From positions 1-56,760 of the forward strand of contig DASZNF010000127.1 of NCBI GenBank assembly GCA_035551355.1: 56,760 nucleotides of DNA. Reading direction: 5' to 3'. Shown here one piece after another: positions 16,418 through 25,191 of this stretch (positions within the stretch are counted from its first letter, which is position 1; the number at the start of each line of letters is the position of its first letter). The DNA comes from DATATV01 sp035551355 (GTDB lineage: Bacteria > Actinomycetota > Actinomycetes > Mycobacteriales > Pseudonocardiaceae). The notes under the pieces are model-generated. The model made no database searches, was not told where the DNA came from, and saw only the letters and a program-made list of their open reading frames with translations. Both the position numbers and the translations under genes were made by a program.

Positions 16418-17313
16418 GCTCTATCGCCGCCGTCATCGTCACGTTCAATCGCAAGGACAAGCTGGTCCGGGTGATCGACCACGTGCTGGCGCAGACCCGC
16501 GCTCCGGAGTGGGTGATCGTGATCGACAACGCCTCGACCGACGGCACCGAAGAGGTGACGTCGAAGTACGCGGGCAACGAGAAGGTCGTCGTCGAGCGGC
16601 TGCCGAAGAACATCGGCGGCGCGGGCGGGTTCTCCGCGGGCATGGCGCGCGGGTACGAACTGGGCGCCGACTTCGTGTGGATCATGGACGACGACTGCTA
16701 CCCCAACGCCGAGGCGCTGGAGGAGCTGGAGACCGGCCTGGCCAAGGCCGAGGAGTCCATGGGCATGCCGCTGCCCTACGCGTGTTCGCTGGTGAAGTTC
16801 ATCGACGGCGACCTGTGCGAGATGAACAATCCGGGCACCACCTGGGACTGGGGCCGGTTGATCGCCCGCGGCCAGGAGAACGTGCTGGTCACGCACTGCT
16901 CGTTCGTGTCGGTGCTGTTCCCGCGCTGGGTGCTGACCCGGTTCGGGCTGCCGCTGAAGGACTACTTCATCTGGTTCGACGACCAGGAGTACACCCTGCG
17001 GGTGACCCAGGCCGGGCCCGGCGTGCAGGTGCTGTCCAGCGTGGCCGTGCACGACATGGGCGTGAACCGGGGCGTGAACTTCGGCGACGTGACCGGCGCC
17101 AACATGTGGAAGTTCCGTTACGGCGCGCGCAACGAGGCGTCCTTCCGGCTGCACCACGAGAACGCGTTCAGCTTTGCCAAGTTCGTGTTCCGGCTGTTCA
17201 ACGGCCTGCGCGCGGGCAAGGTGTCCTGGCCGCTGCGGGTGCAGCTGTTCCGCCAGGTGCTCAAGGGCATGCGGTTCAACCCGCAGCCGGAGTACCCCCG
17301 CTCGGTCCTCTGA
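16405..17313 (+). CDS. GT2-family glycosyltransferase (galactofuranosyl/rhamnosyl-type)
   Basis: 302 residues from ATG 16405. TTG 16414, which overlaps the previous stop, has a better placed AAGGA site 8 bases upstream and may be the real start. GT-A features are 'AAVIVTFNRKDKLVRVIDHV', 'VIVIDNASTDGT', 'KNIGGAGGFSAGM', 'VWIMDDDCYPN' (the DxD site) and 'DYFIWFDDQEYTLRV'. The 'NIGGAGGF' and DDD patterns are those of the GlfT/WbbL-like GT2 branch. It could supply the galactofuranosyltransferase activity expected near glf, since the large polymerase GlfT2 is absent here. It could also be a rhamnosyltransferase. It converges with the ATPase gene with a 12-base gap. Confidence 0.85.
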   Translation: MDALSSIAAVIVTFNRKDKLVRVIDHVLAQTRAPEWVIVIDNASTDGTEEVTSKYAGNEKVVVERLPKNIGGAGGFSAGMARGYELGADFVWIMDDDCYPNAEALEELETGLAKAEESMGMPLPYACSLVKFIDGDLCEMNNPGTTWDWGRLIARGQENVLVTHCSFVSVLFPRWVLTRFGLPLKDYFIWFDDQEYTLRVTQAGPGVQVLSSVAVHDMGVNRGVNFGDVTGANMWKFRYGARNEASFRLHHENAFSFAKFVFRLFNGLRAGKVSWPLRVQLFRQVLKGMRFNPQPEYPRSVL

Positions 17314-17325
17314 CCGGCTGACGAC

Positions 17326-18762
17326 TCAGGACGGCCAGGCGGCGAGCAGTTCCTCCGGTTCGAGGACCCGCACGCCGCCGGCCGTGACCTGCTCGGTCGC
17401 CCCGGCCCGGCTCACCACCAGCAACGGGGTGGTGGCGTCCGCGCCGGGCAACTGGTCGCGGTGCACGATCAGCCGGGCCAGGTCGTGCTGGTCGAACCGC
17501 TTGTGTTCCAGCCATTTCACCGAGCCGACCAGGGTGATCCGCTTGCCCACCGGGGCCTGGTCGGCGCCGACCAGGTCGATCTCCGGGTCGTTGGTGCGGG
17601 TCCAGTAGCCGCCGATGGCCCCGGTGCCCTCGCCGATCGCGTCGGTGTCCAGCCGGCGCAGGGCCTCGCGCACCACCGGTTCGATGGCCCGGCCCCGCCA
17701 GGTGGTCCAGGATTTCTGGATCCGGGCCAGTACCAGGTCGCCCCGGCCGCGCTCGATCTCCGGCAGGTGCGAGGCGAGAAAGGCCAGCCAGAACCGCAGG
17801 TGGGGCTCGGCGATGAGGTAGCGGGTCTCCCGGGACGGCTTCACCGACAGCGGCCGGATCGCCTCCACGATCCGTTTCGTGGCCAGCAGATCCAGCGCCC
17901 GGTTCAGTGATGCCGGTTGCAGGTCACCGGCGGCCTGCCGGATCCCGGAGAAGGTGCGCTCGCCCGAGCCGATCGCGGCCAGCACCCGGGACGCCAGCGC
18001 GTCGGCCGGGAACTCCGCGGCCAGCGCGCGTTCGGCGCTGACCGACAGGGCGGACAGTGGGTCGCGGATCGCGGTGGCCAGATAGTCCGGCATCGAGGCG
18101 CCGTGCGGCCACTGGTTGAGCACCAGCGGCAGGCCCCCGGTGATCAGGTAGGCGTCGAACGCCTCGGCCGCGGGCAGTCCGGTCATCGTGGCCACGTCGG
18201 CCGGGCTCAGCGGGGGCACCACCAGCTCCGTGCCGCGCTGGTGAAACGGCCGGTCGTAACGGTTGAGCGCCTCCATGATGGCCAGGTCGGAGCCAATGAG
18301 CAGGAGCAGCACCGGACGCCGGGAGAACTCCCGGTCGAACACCTTCTGGAGAGTGGCCTCGAAGTCCGGGTCGGCGGCGACGAGGTAGGGCAGCTCGTCC
18401 AGCACGATCACGGCCGGCCCGTCGGCGGGCAGCGCGGCCAGCAGCAGGCGCAGCGCGGCATCCCAGGAGTGCGGGGTGACCGCGTCGAACACGCTCCGGC
18501 CGGGCAGGTTCGACTCGCGCACCGCCTCGGCGAACAGGCCCAGCTCGGCGGCGGTGTCGGTGCGGTTGGCCGCGGTGAAGAACAGCCAGGGCACACCGGG
18601 GCGTTCGACGAACTCCTCGACCAGCCGCGATTTGCCGACCCGGCGGCGGCCGCGGATCAGCACCGCCTGGCCGGGGCGCCCGATCCGGCCGCCCTCGCGC
18701 ACCTGCGTCAGCAGGCCGTCCAGCAGCGCCAGCTCACGTTCTCGGCCATAGAAATTGCTCAC
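17326..18762 (-). CDS. AAA ATPase with C-terminal DUF234-type domain
   Basis: 478 residues. The N-terminal domain is of the archaeal-ATPase (ATPase_2) type: 'FYGRERELALLDGLL', Walker A 'GRRRVGKSRLV' near residue 38, Walker B 'AVIVLDELPYLV' and sensor 'LLLLIGSDLAIME'. A winged-helix segment follows at about 265-320 ('FSGIRQAAGD'). The C-terminal domain has 'EIDLVGADQ' and 'VGSVKWLEHKRF', the D-(X)n-K pattern of DUF234, a PD-(D/E)XK-like nuclease fold. Such proteins are scattered in bacteria and archaea without a firm role. The GTG start is preceded by an AT-rich palindromic stretch and no clear ribosome site, so the mRNA may be leaderless. It interrupts the wall gene cluster and is probably acquired. 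Confidence 0.85.
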   Translation of the reverse strand: MSNFYGRERELALLDGLLTQVREGGRIGRPGQAVLIRGRRRVGKSRLVEEFVERPGVPWLFFTAANRTDTAAELGLFAEAVRESNLPGRSVFDAVTPHSWDAALRLLLAALPADGPAVIVLDELPYLVAADPDFEATLQKVFDREFSRRPVLLLLIGSDLAIMEALNRYDRPFHQRGTELVVPPLSPADVATMTGLPAAEAFDAYLITGGLPLVLNQWPHGASMPDYLATAIRDPLSALSVSAERALAAEFPADALASRVLAAIGSGERTFSGIRQAAGDLQPASLNRALDLLATKRIVEAIRPLSVKPSRETRYLIAEPHLRFWLAFLASHLPEIERGRGDLVLARIQKSWTTWRGRAIEPVVREALRRLDTDAIGEGTGAIGGYWTRTNDPEIDLVGADQAPVGKRITLVGSVKWLEHKRFDQHDLARLIVHRDQLPGADATTPLLVVSRAGATEQVTAGGVRVLEPEELLAAWPS

Positions 18763-18765
18763 TCG

Positions 18766-18804
18766 ATGATACTATCCTGAAAGAAACTATCGTCGATGAT
18801 AGTT
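18766..18804 (-). promoter_or_regulatory. Operator-like palindrome and promoter region of the ATPase gene
   Basis: A perfect inverted repeat AACTATC-GTCGAT-GATAGTT (18785-18804) is followed towards the start codon by a second half site GATGATACTATC (18766-18777). The stretch is strikingly AT-rich for this chromosome and overlaps the place of a promoter. It looks like the binding site of a dimeric repressor, possibly autoregulatory. Confidence 0.6.
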
Positions 18805-18831
18805 AAACCAGATCGGGGTATCGGCCGGAGC

Positions 18832-20802
18832 TCAGTGCCGGGCGACCACCGTGAACGGCCCGACGGTCGCGGTGCTGAACTGCGTGGAGTCGAACAGGCT
18901 GCGCGGGAACACCACGTCGATGCTGGCGTTGTCGGACGCGGCCGGGAACACGTTCTTGGTCACCGTGAGGTGCAGGCCGTCGGGCTTGGTGCGGAACACG
19001 AACACGTCCGGCGCGGTGAACCGGCTGGTCCGCAGGTCGGTCAGCAGCGCCGCCGGGGAGCCGGCCCTGGCCCAGCTCTGGATGGCTGCCCGCCGGTTGT
19101 CGAACTGGGCCAGCGGGTTGGCGTACTCCAGCACCGTGGTCTGGAAGTTCCAGTACGGGTAGAAGGCCACGAAGTCCTGGTAGGTGGACAGCACCACCAC
19201 CTGGTCATCGGGCTTGCCGGTCAGCCGCGAGATGGTGGCATGCAGCTGCGGGTTCCACGCCCCGTCCTGGCTGGGATCGTGCTGGCCCTGCGCGGTGGTG
19301 CCGTCCGGGTAGTAGCCGGTGTAGGCGTCATTGACCAGTTCGGACAGCGAGCTATTGCCGCTCTGCAGCTCGCCGACGGTGCCCACCGCGGCCAGCACCG
19401 CGACCACCAGCACCGCGTACCCGCGCCAGACCCTCGTCCGCTCCTGGCGGGAAAGCCACCGCCACAGCAGCCGCGCCCCGTCGATGAGGCCCAGCACCCC
19501 GGCGCAGCGCAGCGTCTCGTCCATCACCAGGTCGATCTTGAACGGCAGCAGCGTGAGGCGGGCCAGGGTGCTCAGGAACGACAGCCCGTACCAGGCGTAC
19601 CCGCACGCGGTGACCAGCATCAGCGCCCGGGCGACCACGTTGTCCCGCAACCGGAGCAGCCCCCACACCAGCCCGGCCAGGCACAGCACCCCGGCGAATC
19701 CGGTGGGGTAGTTGAAGATCGGGAACATCGCGCCGCTGCTGGGCAGGTAGTTCATGGCGCCGCTCTGCTTGGCCGCGCCGAACGACGAGGCCAGGTAGGG
19801 CACCCACTGCAGAGCCAGCAGCGGCGCCGACGCCAGCCCGATGGCCACCAGCCGCGCCAGCACCCGCCGGACCGCGGGCCGCCAGGCTTCTCCGCCGCGC
19901 ACCGCCAGCACCACCGCGACCGCGCCGGTGGCCACCAGCGTGAGCACGATGAAACCCAGCAGCAGCGTGTAGAACAGGCCCAGCAGCCCGACGAACACGC
20001 CCAGCAGCACCGCGGGTTGCCAGCCCGCCCTGCGGGCCTGGCCGGCCAGGTAGTGCCAGCCGACCGCGGCCAGCGGCGGGATCAGCGCGCCGAAGATCCA
20101 GGCGTAGGGCTCGTTGGCGGCGAAGGTGGTCAGCGCCACCGTGCACACCGCGAGGCTGGCCAGCAGTGCTGCGGCCGGACGCAGCACCAGACACCAGGCC
20201 ACGTAGGTCAGCACGGTGCCCACCGCCATGCTGGCGATGGCGTAGGGCTTGTAGATCTCCCAGCCCTGGATGTGGGCCAGCGCGGCCAGCCGCCCGGCCA
20301 CCCAGAACCAGCCGCGCGGGTAGTAGCCGGGCAGGCCCTGGTAGGCGAAGTCGTTGAGGGCGGCGGAATCGGTGAACCGGGTGAGGTACTCGGTGCGGAA
20401 CAGGTTGTCCCCGGCGATCCCGGCCAGGTAGAACCGGCTGCCGATGAGCATCAGCGACAGCACCCCGGAGCACAGCGCGGACAGCCCGGCCCAGCTGATC
20501 AACCGGCTCCAGACACCGAACCGGGACCGCGCGGCCAGCCACAGCGCCACCAGCACGGCCACCGCGCACAGCAGGCTGATCAGCGCCTGCGGCGCGTAGG
20601 AGGGCATCGGCACGTGCCCGCGGGACACCACGAACTGCACGATCAGGCTGACCACCACGGCGACCGCCGCCGCGGCGGCCAGCTCGCCGAGCACGCGGCC
20701 CAGACCGCGGCGCACCAAGCCGTTCTCGGTGTCCAGTTCGGACAGTGGCGGTGGAGCGGCTGGTTGGCTCACGCGCGGGATCTCTTCGGTGATCGTGGTC
20801 AT
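18832..20802 (-). CDS. aftA: AftA-like arabinofuranosyltransferase (copy 1)
   Basis: 656 residues, near the 643 of mycobacterial AftA (Rv3792, GT85). AftA places the first arabinofuranose on galactan using decaprenyl-phospho-arabinose. About eleven membrane segments precede a periplasmic C-terminal domain. Recognisable AftA stretches are 'FRTEYLTRFTDSAALNDFAY', 'GLPGYYPRGWFWVAGR', 'EPYAWIFGALIPPL' and 'LPFKIDLVMDETLRCAG'. In the C-terminal domain 'VVLSTYQDFVAFYPYWNFQT' and 'YANPLAQFDNRRAAI' follow. It is last in the operon dprE1-dprE2-aftA-aftA, 28 bases after its paralogue, with which it shares the N-terminal 'TITEEIP' and nearly every motif. Confidence 0.9.
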   Translation of the reverse strand: MTTITEEIPRVSQPAAPPPLSELDTENGLVRRGLGRVLGELAAAAAVAVVVSLIVQFVVSRGHVPMPSYAPQALISLLCAVAVLVALWLAARSRFGVWSRLISWAGLSALCSGVLSLMLIGSRFYLAGIAGDNLFRTEYLTRFTDSAALNDFAYQGLPGYYPRGWFWVAGRLAALAHIQGWEIYKPYAIASMAVGTVLTYVAWCLVLRPAAALLASLAVCTVALTTFAANEPYAWIFGALIPPLAAVGWHYLAGQARRAGWQPAVLLGVFVGLLGLFYTLLLGFIVLTLVATGAVAVVLAVRGGEAWRPAVRRVLARLVAIGLASAPLLALQWVPYLASSFGAAKQSGAMNYLPSSGAMFPIFNYPTGFAGVLCLAGLVWGLLRLRDNVVARALMLVTACGYAWYGLSFLSTLARLTLLPFKIDLVMDETLRCAGVLGLIDGARLLWRWLSRQERTRVWRGYAVLVVAVLAAVGTVGELQSGNSSLSELVNDAYTGYYPDGTTAQGQHDPSQDGAWNPQLHATISRLTGKPDDQVVVLSTYQDFVAFYPYWNFQTTVLEYANPLAQFDNRRAAIQSWARAGSPAALLTDLRTSRFTAPDVFVFRTKPDGLHLTVTKNVFPAASDNASIDVVFPRSLFDSTQFSTATVGPFTVVARH

Positions 20803-20830
20803 CGGGGTCCTTGGAGAGTGCGAACCGGTG

Positions 20831-22846
20831 TCAACGCCGCACGACGACGGTGAACGGCCCGACGTCGCGCGTGACGAAATCGGGGGAGGCGAACAGGCTG
20901 CGCGGGAACACCACGGTGGTGCTCTCGATCTGCGGGTACGCCGGGAACACGTTGCGGGTCACCGTCAGGTGCAGCCCGTTGGCCGCCCGGGTGAACACGA
21001 ACACGTCGGGCGCGTTGCCACCCGGGTAGGTCCGCAGCTCCTGCGAGAGTTGTCCGGGGCTGCCCGCCTTGGCCCAGTCCTGGATGGCCGCGCGCCGGTT
21101 GTAGAAGTCGGCCAGCGGGTTGGCGTACTCGATGATGCTGGTCTGGAAGCTGTAGTACGGCCAGAAACTCAGGAAGTCCTGGTAGTCCGACAGCACCACC
21201 GAATCGTGCTCGGGCTTGCCGGTCAGCGCGGCGATGGCGTCGTGCAGCTGCTGGTTGTAGGCGCCGTTCTCCTTCGGGTCCCGCTTGCCCAGCGCCGGGT
21301 CGCCGTTCGGGTAGTAGTCGGAGAACGCCTGGTCGGGCAACGGAGACAGGCTGTCGGCCGCGCTCTGCAGGATGCCCACCGAGCCCAGCATGCCCACCAC
21401 CAGCACGCTGACCAGCGTGGTGCGCCGCCACCGGGTCGCGGCCAGCAGCCCGGCCAGCCAGCGCGCACCGTCCAGCACCGCCAGAACGCCCGCGCAGCGC
21501 AGCACGGTGTCCATCACCAGCTCGATCTTGTACGGCAGCAACGTCATCATGAACGGGATGCCGAGCATGGACACGAAGTACCAGAGGTAACCGGCGGCCA
21601 GCACCAGCGCCAGCGAGCGCACCACGACCGAGTCGCGCACCCGGATCACCAGCCACACCAACCCGGCAAGGGACAGGATGCCCACGAAGTCGGACAGGCT
21701 GATCGGCACCGGGAACTGCGCGCCGAACTCGGGCAGGATCGCCGAGGCCGCGCTCTGCTTGGTCGCCCCGATCGCCTGCAGCAGGTACGGACCCCAGTGC
21801 ACCAGCATGATCGGCAACGCCACCACGCCGACCAGCAGCACCCGGGCGATCGCCCGGCGCACCGGCGCCCAGTCGCGGTGCCCGGCCTTCCGGCACATGG
21901 CCAGCCCGACCAGTGCGGTCAGCACCACGACCATGGTGAAGAACAAGAACAACAACGTGTACAGCAGCGCCAGCAGTCCAATGTAGACACCCAGCAGGAC
22001 GCCCGGCGCCCACCGGGAGACCTGCTTCACCCGGTCCGGGTGGAAACCGTCCAGCCGGGTCAGGTAGTGCCAGGCCACCGCGGCCAGCGGCGGGATCAGC
22101 GCGCCAAGGAGCCAGGCATAGGGCTCGTAGGCGGCCCAGGTGGCCACCCCCACCGTGCTGGTGGCCAGCGCCATCAGCACCGCGACCCGCCGGGAGGTCA
22201 CCAGCGACCAGGCCGAGTAGGCCAGCGCCCCGGCCACCGCGATGGTCAGGATGGCGAACGGCTTGTAGGCCGCCCACCCGGCCAGCCCCATGAGGTTGGC
22301 GAACCGTCCGCCCAGCCAGAACCAGCCGGACGGATAGTAGGAGGGCAGCCCGGCGAACGCGAAGTCGTGCACCGTGGCCGAATCGGTGAGCCGGGTGAAG
22401 TACTCGGTGCGGAACGACTGGTCCGAGGACACGCCGCCGAGGTAGAACTTGGTGCCCTGCAACATGAATGCCAGCACCGCGGTGTTCAGCGCGGACAGCC
22501 CGGCCCAGCTGGCCACGGTGACCCAGCGCGGAAACCGGTTGCGGGTCACCGCCCACAGCGCGCCGGCCAGCAGCACCACCGCGACCAGGCTGGTCATCGC
22601 CACCGTCACGTAGGACGGCCGGGGCACGTGCAGCCGGTCGATGACGAACTGCAGCGGCAGGCTGACCACCGCGGCCACGATCGCGGCCACCACCAGCTCG
22701 GCCGCGCCGCGCCCGATCCGGCGGGCGGTCAGCGGCGGCGCGGCCGCGGCGTCGACCGGATCGGCCAGCAGCGAGCCCGCCGCCGGGGAGGAGTCACCAC
22801 CATCCGGATCGGTTGTCGTCACAGGGATTTCCTCGGTGATGGTCAC
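20831..22846 (-). CDS. aftA: AftA-like arabinofuranosyltransferase (copy 2)
   Basis: 671 residues and a full-length paralogue of the gene directly downstream. Matching motifs are 'FRTEYFTRLTDSATVHDFAF', 'GLPSYYPSGWFWLGGR', 'EPYAWLLGALIPPL', 'LPYKIELVMDTVLRCAG', 'VVLSDYQDFLSFWPYYSFQT' and 'YANPLADFYNRRAAI'. The predicted topology is the same. GTG 22846 starts the shared N-terminus 'MTITEEIP'. Mycobacteria have one aftA followed by embCAB; here the second copy takes the place next to dprE2 and no emb gene follows. The two copies look diverged enough to be an old duplication with split acceptor or donor roles. Confidence 0.9.
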   Translation of the reverse strand: MTITEEIPVTTTDPDGGDSSPAAGSLLADPVDAAAAPPLTARRIGRGAAELVVAAIVAAVVSLPLQFVIDRLHVPRPSYVTVAMTSLVAVVLLAGALWAVTRNRFPRWVTVASWAGLSALNTAVLAFMLQGTKFYLGGVSSDQSFRTEYFTRLTDSATVHDFAFAGLPSYYPSGWFWLGGRFANLMGLAGWAAYKPFAILTIAVAGALAYSAWSLVTSRRVAVLMALATSTVGVATWAAYEPYAWLLGALIPPLAAVAWHYLTRLDGFHPDRVKQVSRWAPGVLLGVYIGLLALLYTLLFLFFTMVVVLTALVGLAMCRKAGHRDWAPVRRAIARVLLVGVVALPIMLVHWGPYLLQAIGATKQSAASAILPEFGAQFPVPISLSDFVGILSLAGLVWLVIRVRDSVVVRSLALVLAAGYLWYFVSMLGIPFMMTLLPYKIELVMDTVLRCAGVLAVLDGARWLAGLLAATRWRRTTLVSVLVVGMLGSVGILQSAADSLSPLPDQAFSDYYPNGDPALGKRDPKENGAYNQQLHDAIAALTGKPEHDSVVLSDYQDFLSFWPYYSFQTSIIEYANPLADFYNRRAAIQDWAKAGSPGQLSQELRTYPGGNAPDVFVFTRAANGLHLTVTRNVFPAYPQIESTTVVFPRSLFASPDFVTRDVGPFTVVVRR

Positions 22847-22895
22847 CCGAACTCACGTCCTCGGCAGCGGGCGGGGCGGCTTGCGCGCAGTGGCC

Positions 22896-23651
22896 TCAGA
22901 TCGGCAGCTTGCGGAAGATCTTCCGCGGGATGTGCCGCAGCACCGACAGCATCAGCCGCAGCGGCGCGGGCGCCCACACCAGCTCGGCGCCCTTGCGCAC
23001 CGCGTCCACGGTGATGTCGGCGACCTGCTGGGCGTTCAGCGACAGCGGCGCGGCGGACATGCCCTCGGTCATCTTGGTCTTCACGAAACCGGGCCGCACC
23101 ACGGTGACCTTCACCCCGGACGGGGCCAGCGCCTCACCAAGGCCCAGGTAGAACCCGTCCAGCCCGGCCTTGGTCGACCCGTACACGAAGTTGGACCGGC
23201 GCACCCGTTCCCCGGCCACCGAGGACAGCACGGCGATGCTGCCGTGGCCCTGCTGCCTGAACTTCTCGCCCAGCGCCACGCCCACGGTCACCGGGGCCAC
23301 GTAGTTGACCTCGGCCAGCTCGCGGGCCAGCTCGACGTCCTGCCACGCCTTCTCCGCGTCGCCCAGCAGACCGAAGGCCACCACGGCCACGTCGATGTCG
23401 CCGTCGGTGAACGCCTTGCCGATCACCTCGGCGTGCGTCTGCGGCTTGCGCGCGTCGAAGGGCAGCACGCTGACCGCGGCGCCCTGCTCGCGCAGGCCGT
23501 CGGCCGCGGCGTCCAGCCGGTCGGAGGGCCGGCCGGCCAGCACCACCCGCCGCGTACCGGCCTTGACGTATTTCTCCGCGATGGCCAGGCCGATCTCGGA
23601 GGTGCCGCCCAGGAGCAGCACCGACTGCGGGTTGCCCACCGCGTTGATCAC
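22896..23651 (-). CDS. dprE2: Decaprenylphosphoryl-2-keto-arabinose reductase
   Basis: 251 residues, short-chain dehydrogenase fold. The NADH-binding loop is 'LLLGGTSEIGLAIAEKYV' near residues 12-29, 'VVAFGLL' corresponds to the NNAG region, Ser is in 'VLSSVAGERVR', and the catalytic YxxxK is 'YGSTKAGLDGFY'. With DprE1 it epimerises decaprenyl-phospho-ribose to the arabinose donor via the 2-keto intermediate. Its GTG start overlaps the dprE1 stop by 4 bases (GTGA), and the order dprE1-dprE2-aftA is that of mycobacteria. Confidence 0.95.
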   Translation of the reverse strand: MINAVGNPQSVLLLGGTSEIGLAIAEKYVKAGTRRVVLAGRPSDRLDAAADGLREQGAAVSVLPFDARKPQTHAEVIGKAFTDGDIDVAVVAFGLLGDAEKAWQDVELARELAEVNYVAPVTVGVALGEKFRQQGHGSIAVLSSVAGERVRRSNFVYGSTKAGLDGFYLGLGEALAPSGVKVTVVRPGFVKTKMTEGMSAAPLSLNAQQVADITVDAVRKGAELVWAPAPLRLMLSVLRHIPRKIFRKLPI

Positions 23652-25015
23652 AGTTCCAGCCTCCGGCTCATGTCTGAAGCGAAAACGCCCTCGGGGTCAA
23701 CGGACCGGCGCACCTTGCGCCATTCCTCGAGGCGCGGATACATCCTGGCGAAGTTCTCCGCAGTGGTCCGGGAGTCCTTGGCCGTGTAGAGACGGCCGCC
23801 GATCTCCAGCACCATGGCGTCCAGGTCGTCGCACAACCGGCCCAGCCCCGGCTTGATCGGGAAGTCCACGCACACCATCCAGCCCGGGTGCGGGAACGAC
23901 AGCGGGGCCCGGTTGCCCTTGCCCATCTGCTTGAACACGTTGAGGAACGAGTAGTGCCCGGACCCGGCGATCCGGGTGAGGATCCTGCGCAGGTCCTCGT
24001 TGGCGTTCAGCGGGGTGCTGAACTGGTACTGCAGGAAGCCCTTTGACCCGTAGGCCCGGTTCCACTCGCCGAACATGTCCAGCGGGTGGTAGAAGGTGGT
24101 CAGGTTCTCCACCACCCCGTGCTTGCTCTTGGGGGACTTGCGGAACCAGGCCTCACCCAGCGCGGAGAAGGTCAGCTTGTTGGCCAGCCCGTTGGGGAAC
24201 ACGTCGGGCAGCGTGGCCAGCTTCGGCGCGTCGAACTTCAGCGGGTCGGAGCGCAGCTTGACCGGCAGCTCGTCCAGCTTGGCCAGCGAGCCGCGGGAGA
24301 ACGCGGCGCGGCCCAGCTTGGCGCCGGTGGAGATGGCGTCGAACCAGCCCGAGGAGTACGTGTAGTTGTCCTCCGAGCCGTTGGTGACTAGCTCCAGCGT
24401 CTCGTCCAGGGTGTCGGTGCGGTCCAGGTCGGCCATGAAGTAGGCGGTCTCGGTCTTGGTCATCACCACGGTCGCCCGCACGATGACGCCGGTCAGGCCG
24501 ATGCCGCCGACGGTGGCCCAGAACAGCTCGGCCTCCGGGCCGTCCGGGGTGAGCGTGCGCACCTGCCCGTCCGCGGTGACCAGGTCCATGGACACGACGT
24601 GGTTGCCGAAGCTGCCCGCGCTGTGGTGGTTCTTGCCGTGGATGTCGTTGGCGATGGCGCCGCCCACGGTGACCTGCCGGGTGCCCGGCAGCACCGGCAC
24701 CCACAGGCCGTAGGGCAGCGCGGCCTTCATCAGCTGCTCCAGGCTCACCCCCGCGTCCACCACCGCGTGCCCGGAGTCCGGGTCGATGGAGTGGATGGCG
24801 GTCAGCCCGGTCATGTCCAGCACCAGACCGCCGGCGTTCTGCGCCGGATCGCCGTAGGATCGGCCCAGCCCGCGGGCGATCACACCGCGCTTGCCGACGG
24901 TGCGCACCGCCTCGGCGACGGCTTCCGGTGAGGTGGGCGTGGCCACCTGGGCGAGCGTGGTCGAGGTGCGCCCCCAACCGTGCAACGGTTGCAGCTTGCT
25001 GGTTGTGTGCTCCAC
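23648..25015 (-). CDS. dprE1: Decaprenylphosphoryl-beta-D-ribose oxidase
   Basis: 455 residues from GTG 25015 (M. tuberculosis DprE1 has 461); a longer upstream frame to 25168 adds no conserved sequence. FAD-binding VAO-type oxidase: 'IARGLGRSYGDPAQNAGGLV', 'PVLPGTRQVTVGGAIANDIH' with the GKNHH stretch typical of DprE1, 'GGIGLTGVI', and 'YSSGWFDAI'. Near the C-terminus 'YSFLNVFKQMGKGN' and 'GWMVCVDFPIKPG' contain the active-site cysteine, here about residue 382, equivalent to mycobacterial Cys387. It acts at the outer face of the membrane. It is first in its operon and divergent from the GtrA-like gene, with a 176-base promoter region. Confidence 0.96.
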   Translation of the reverse strand: MEHTTSKLQPLHGWGRTSTTLAQVATPTSPEAVAEAVRTVGKRGVIARGLGRSYGDPAQNAGGLVLDMTGLTAIHSIDPDSGHAVVDAGVSLEQLMKAALPYGLWVPVLPGTRQVTVGGAIANDIHGKNHHSAGSFGNHVVSMDLVTADGQVRTLTPDGPEAELFWATVGGIGLTGVIVRATVVMTKTETAYFMADLDRTDTLDETLELVTNGSEDNYTYSSGWFDAISTGAKLGRAAFSRGSLAKLDELPVKLRSDPLKFDAPKLATLPDVFPNGLANKLTFSALGEAWFRKSPKSKHGVVENLTTFYHPLDMFGEWNRAYGSKGFLQYQFSTPLNANEDLRRILTRIAGSGHYSFLNVFKQMGKGNRAPLSFPHPGWMVCVDFPIKPGLGRLCDDLDAMVLEIGGRLYTAKDSRTTAENFARMYPRLEEWRKVRRSVDPEGVFASDMSRRLEL

Positions 25016-25191
25016 TGGGCGGATGCTATCCGGTTGCGAAGCGTCACCGGTAATCGCCGGCAATCGGGTGGGCACCCGGCCGCGCAATTCCCGCGTCCCT
25101 TTACACTCGGCGAATATCGAAGCCCAGCGATGACGGGATCCGGCCGGATCGGGATCCTCACGACCCATCCAACGACGACGGGAAATCCCTG

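Noticed and set aside
18796..23014. Two long plus-strand frames opposite the aftA genes
   Set aside because: They are Gln/His/Arg/Pro-rich shadows of membrane-protein genes, where hydrophobic codons read backwards give such residues.
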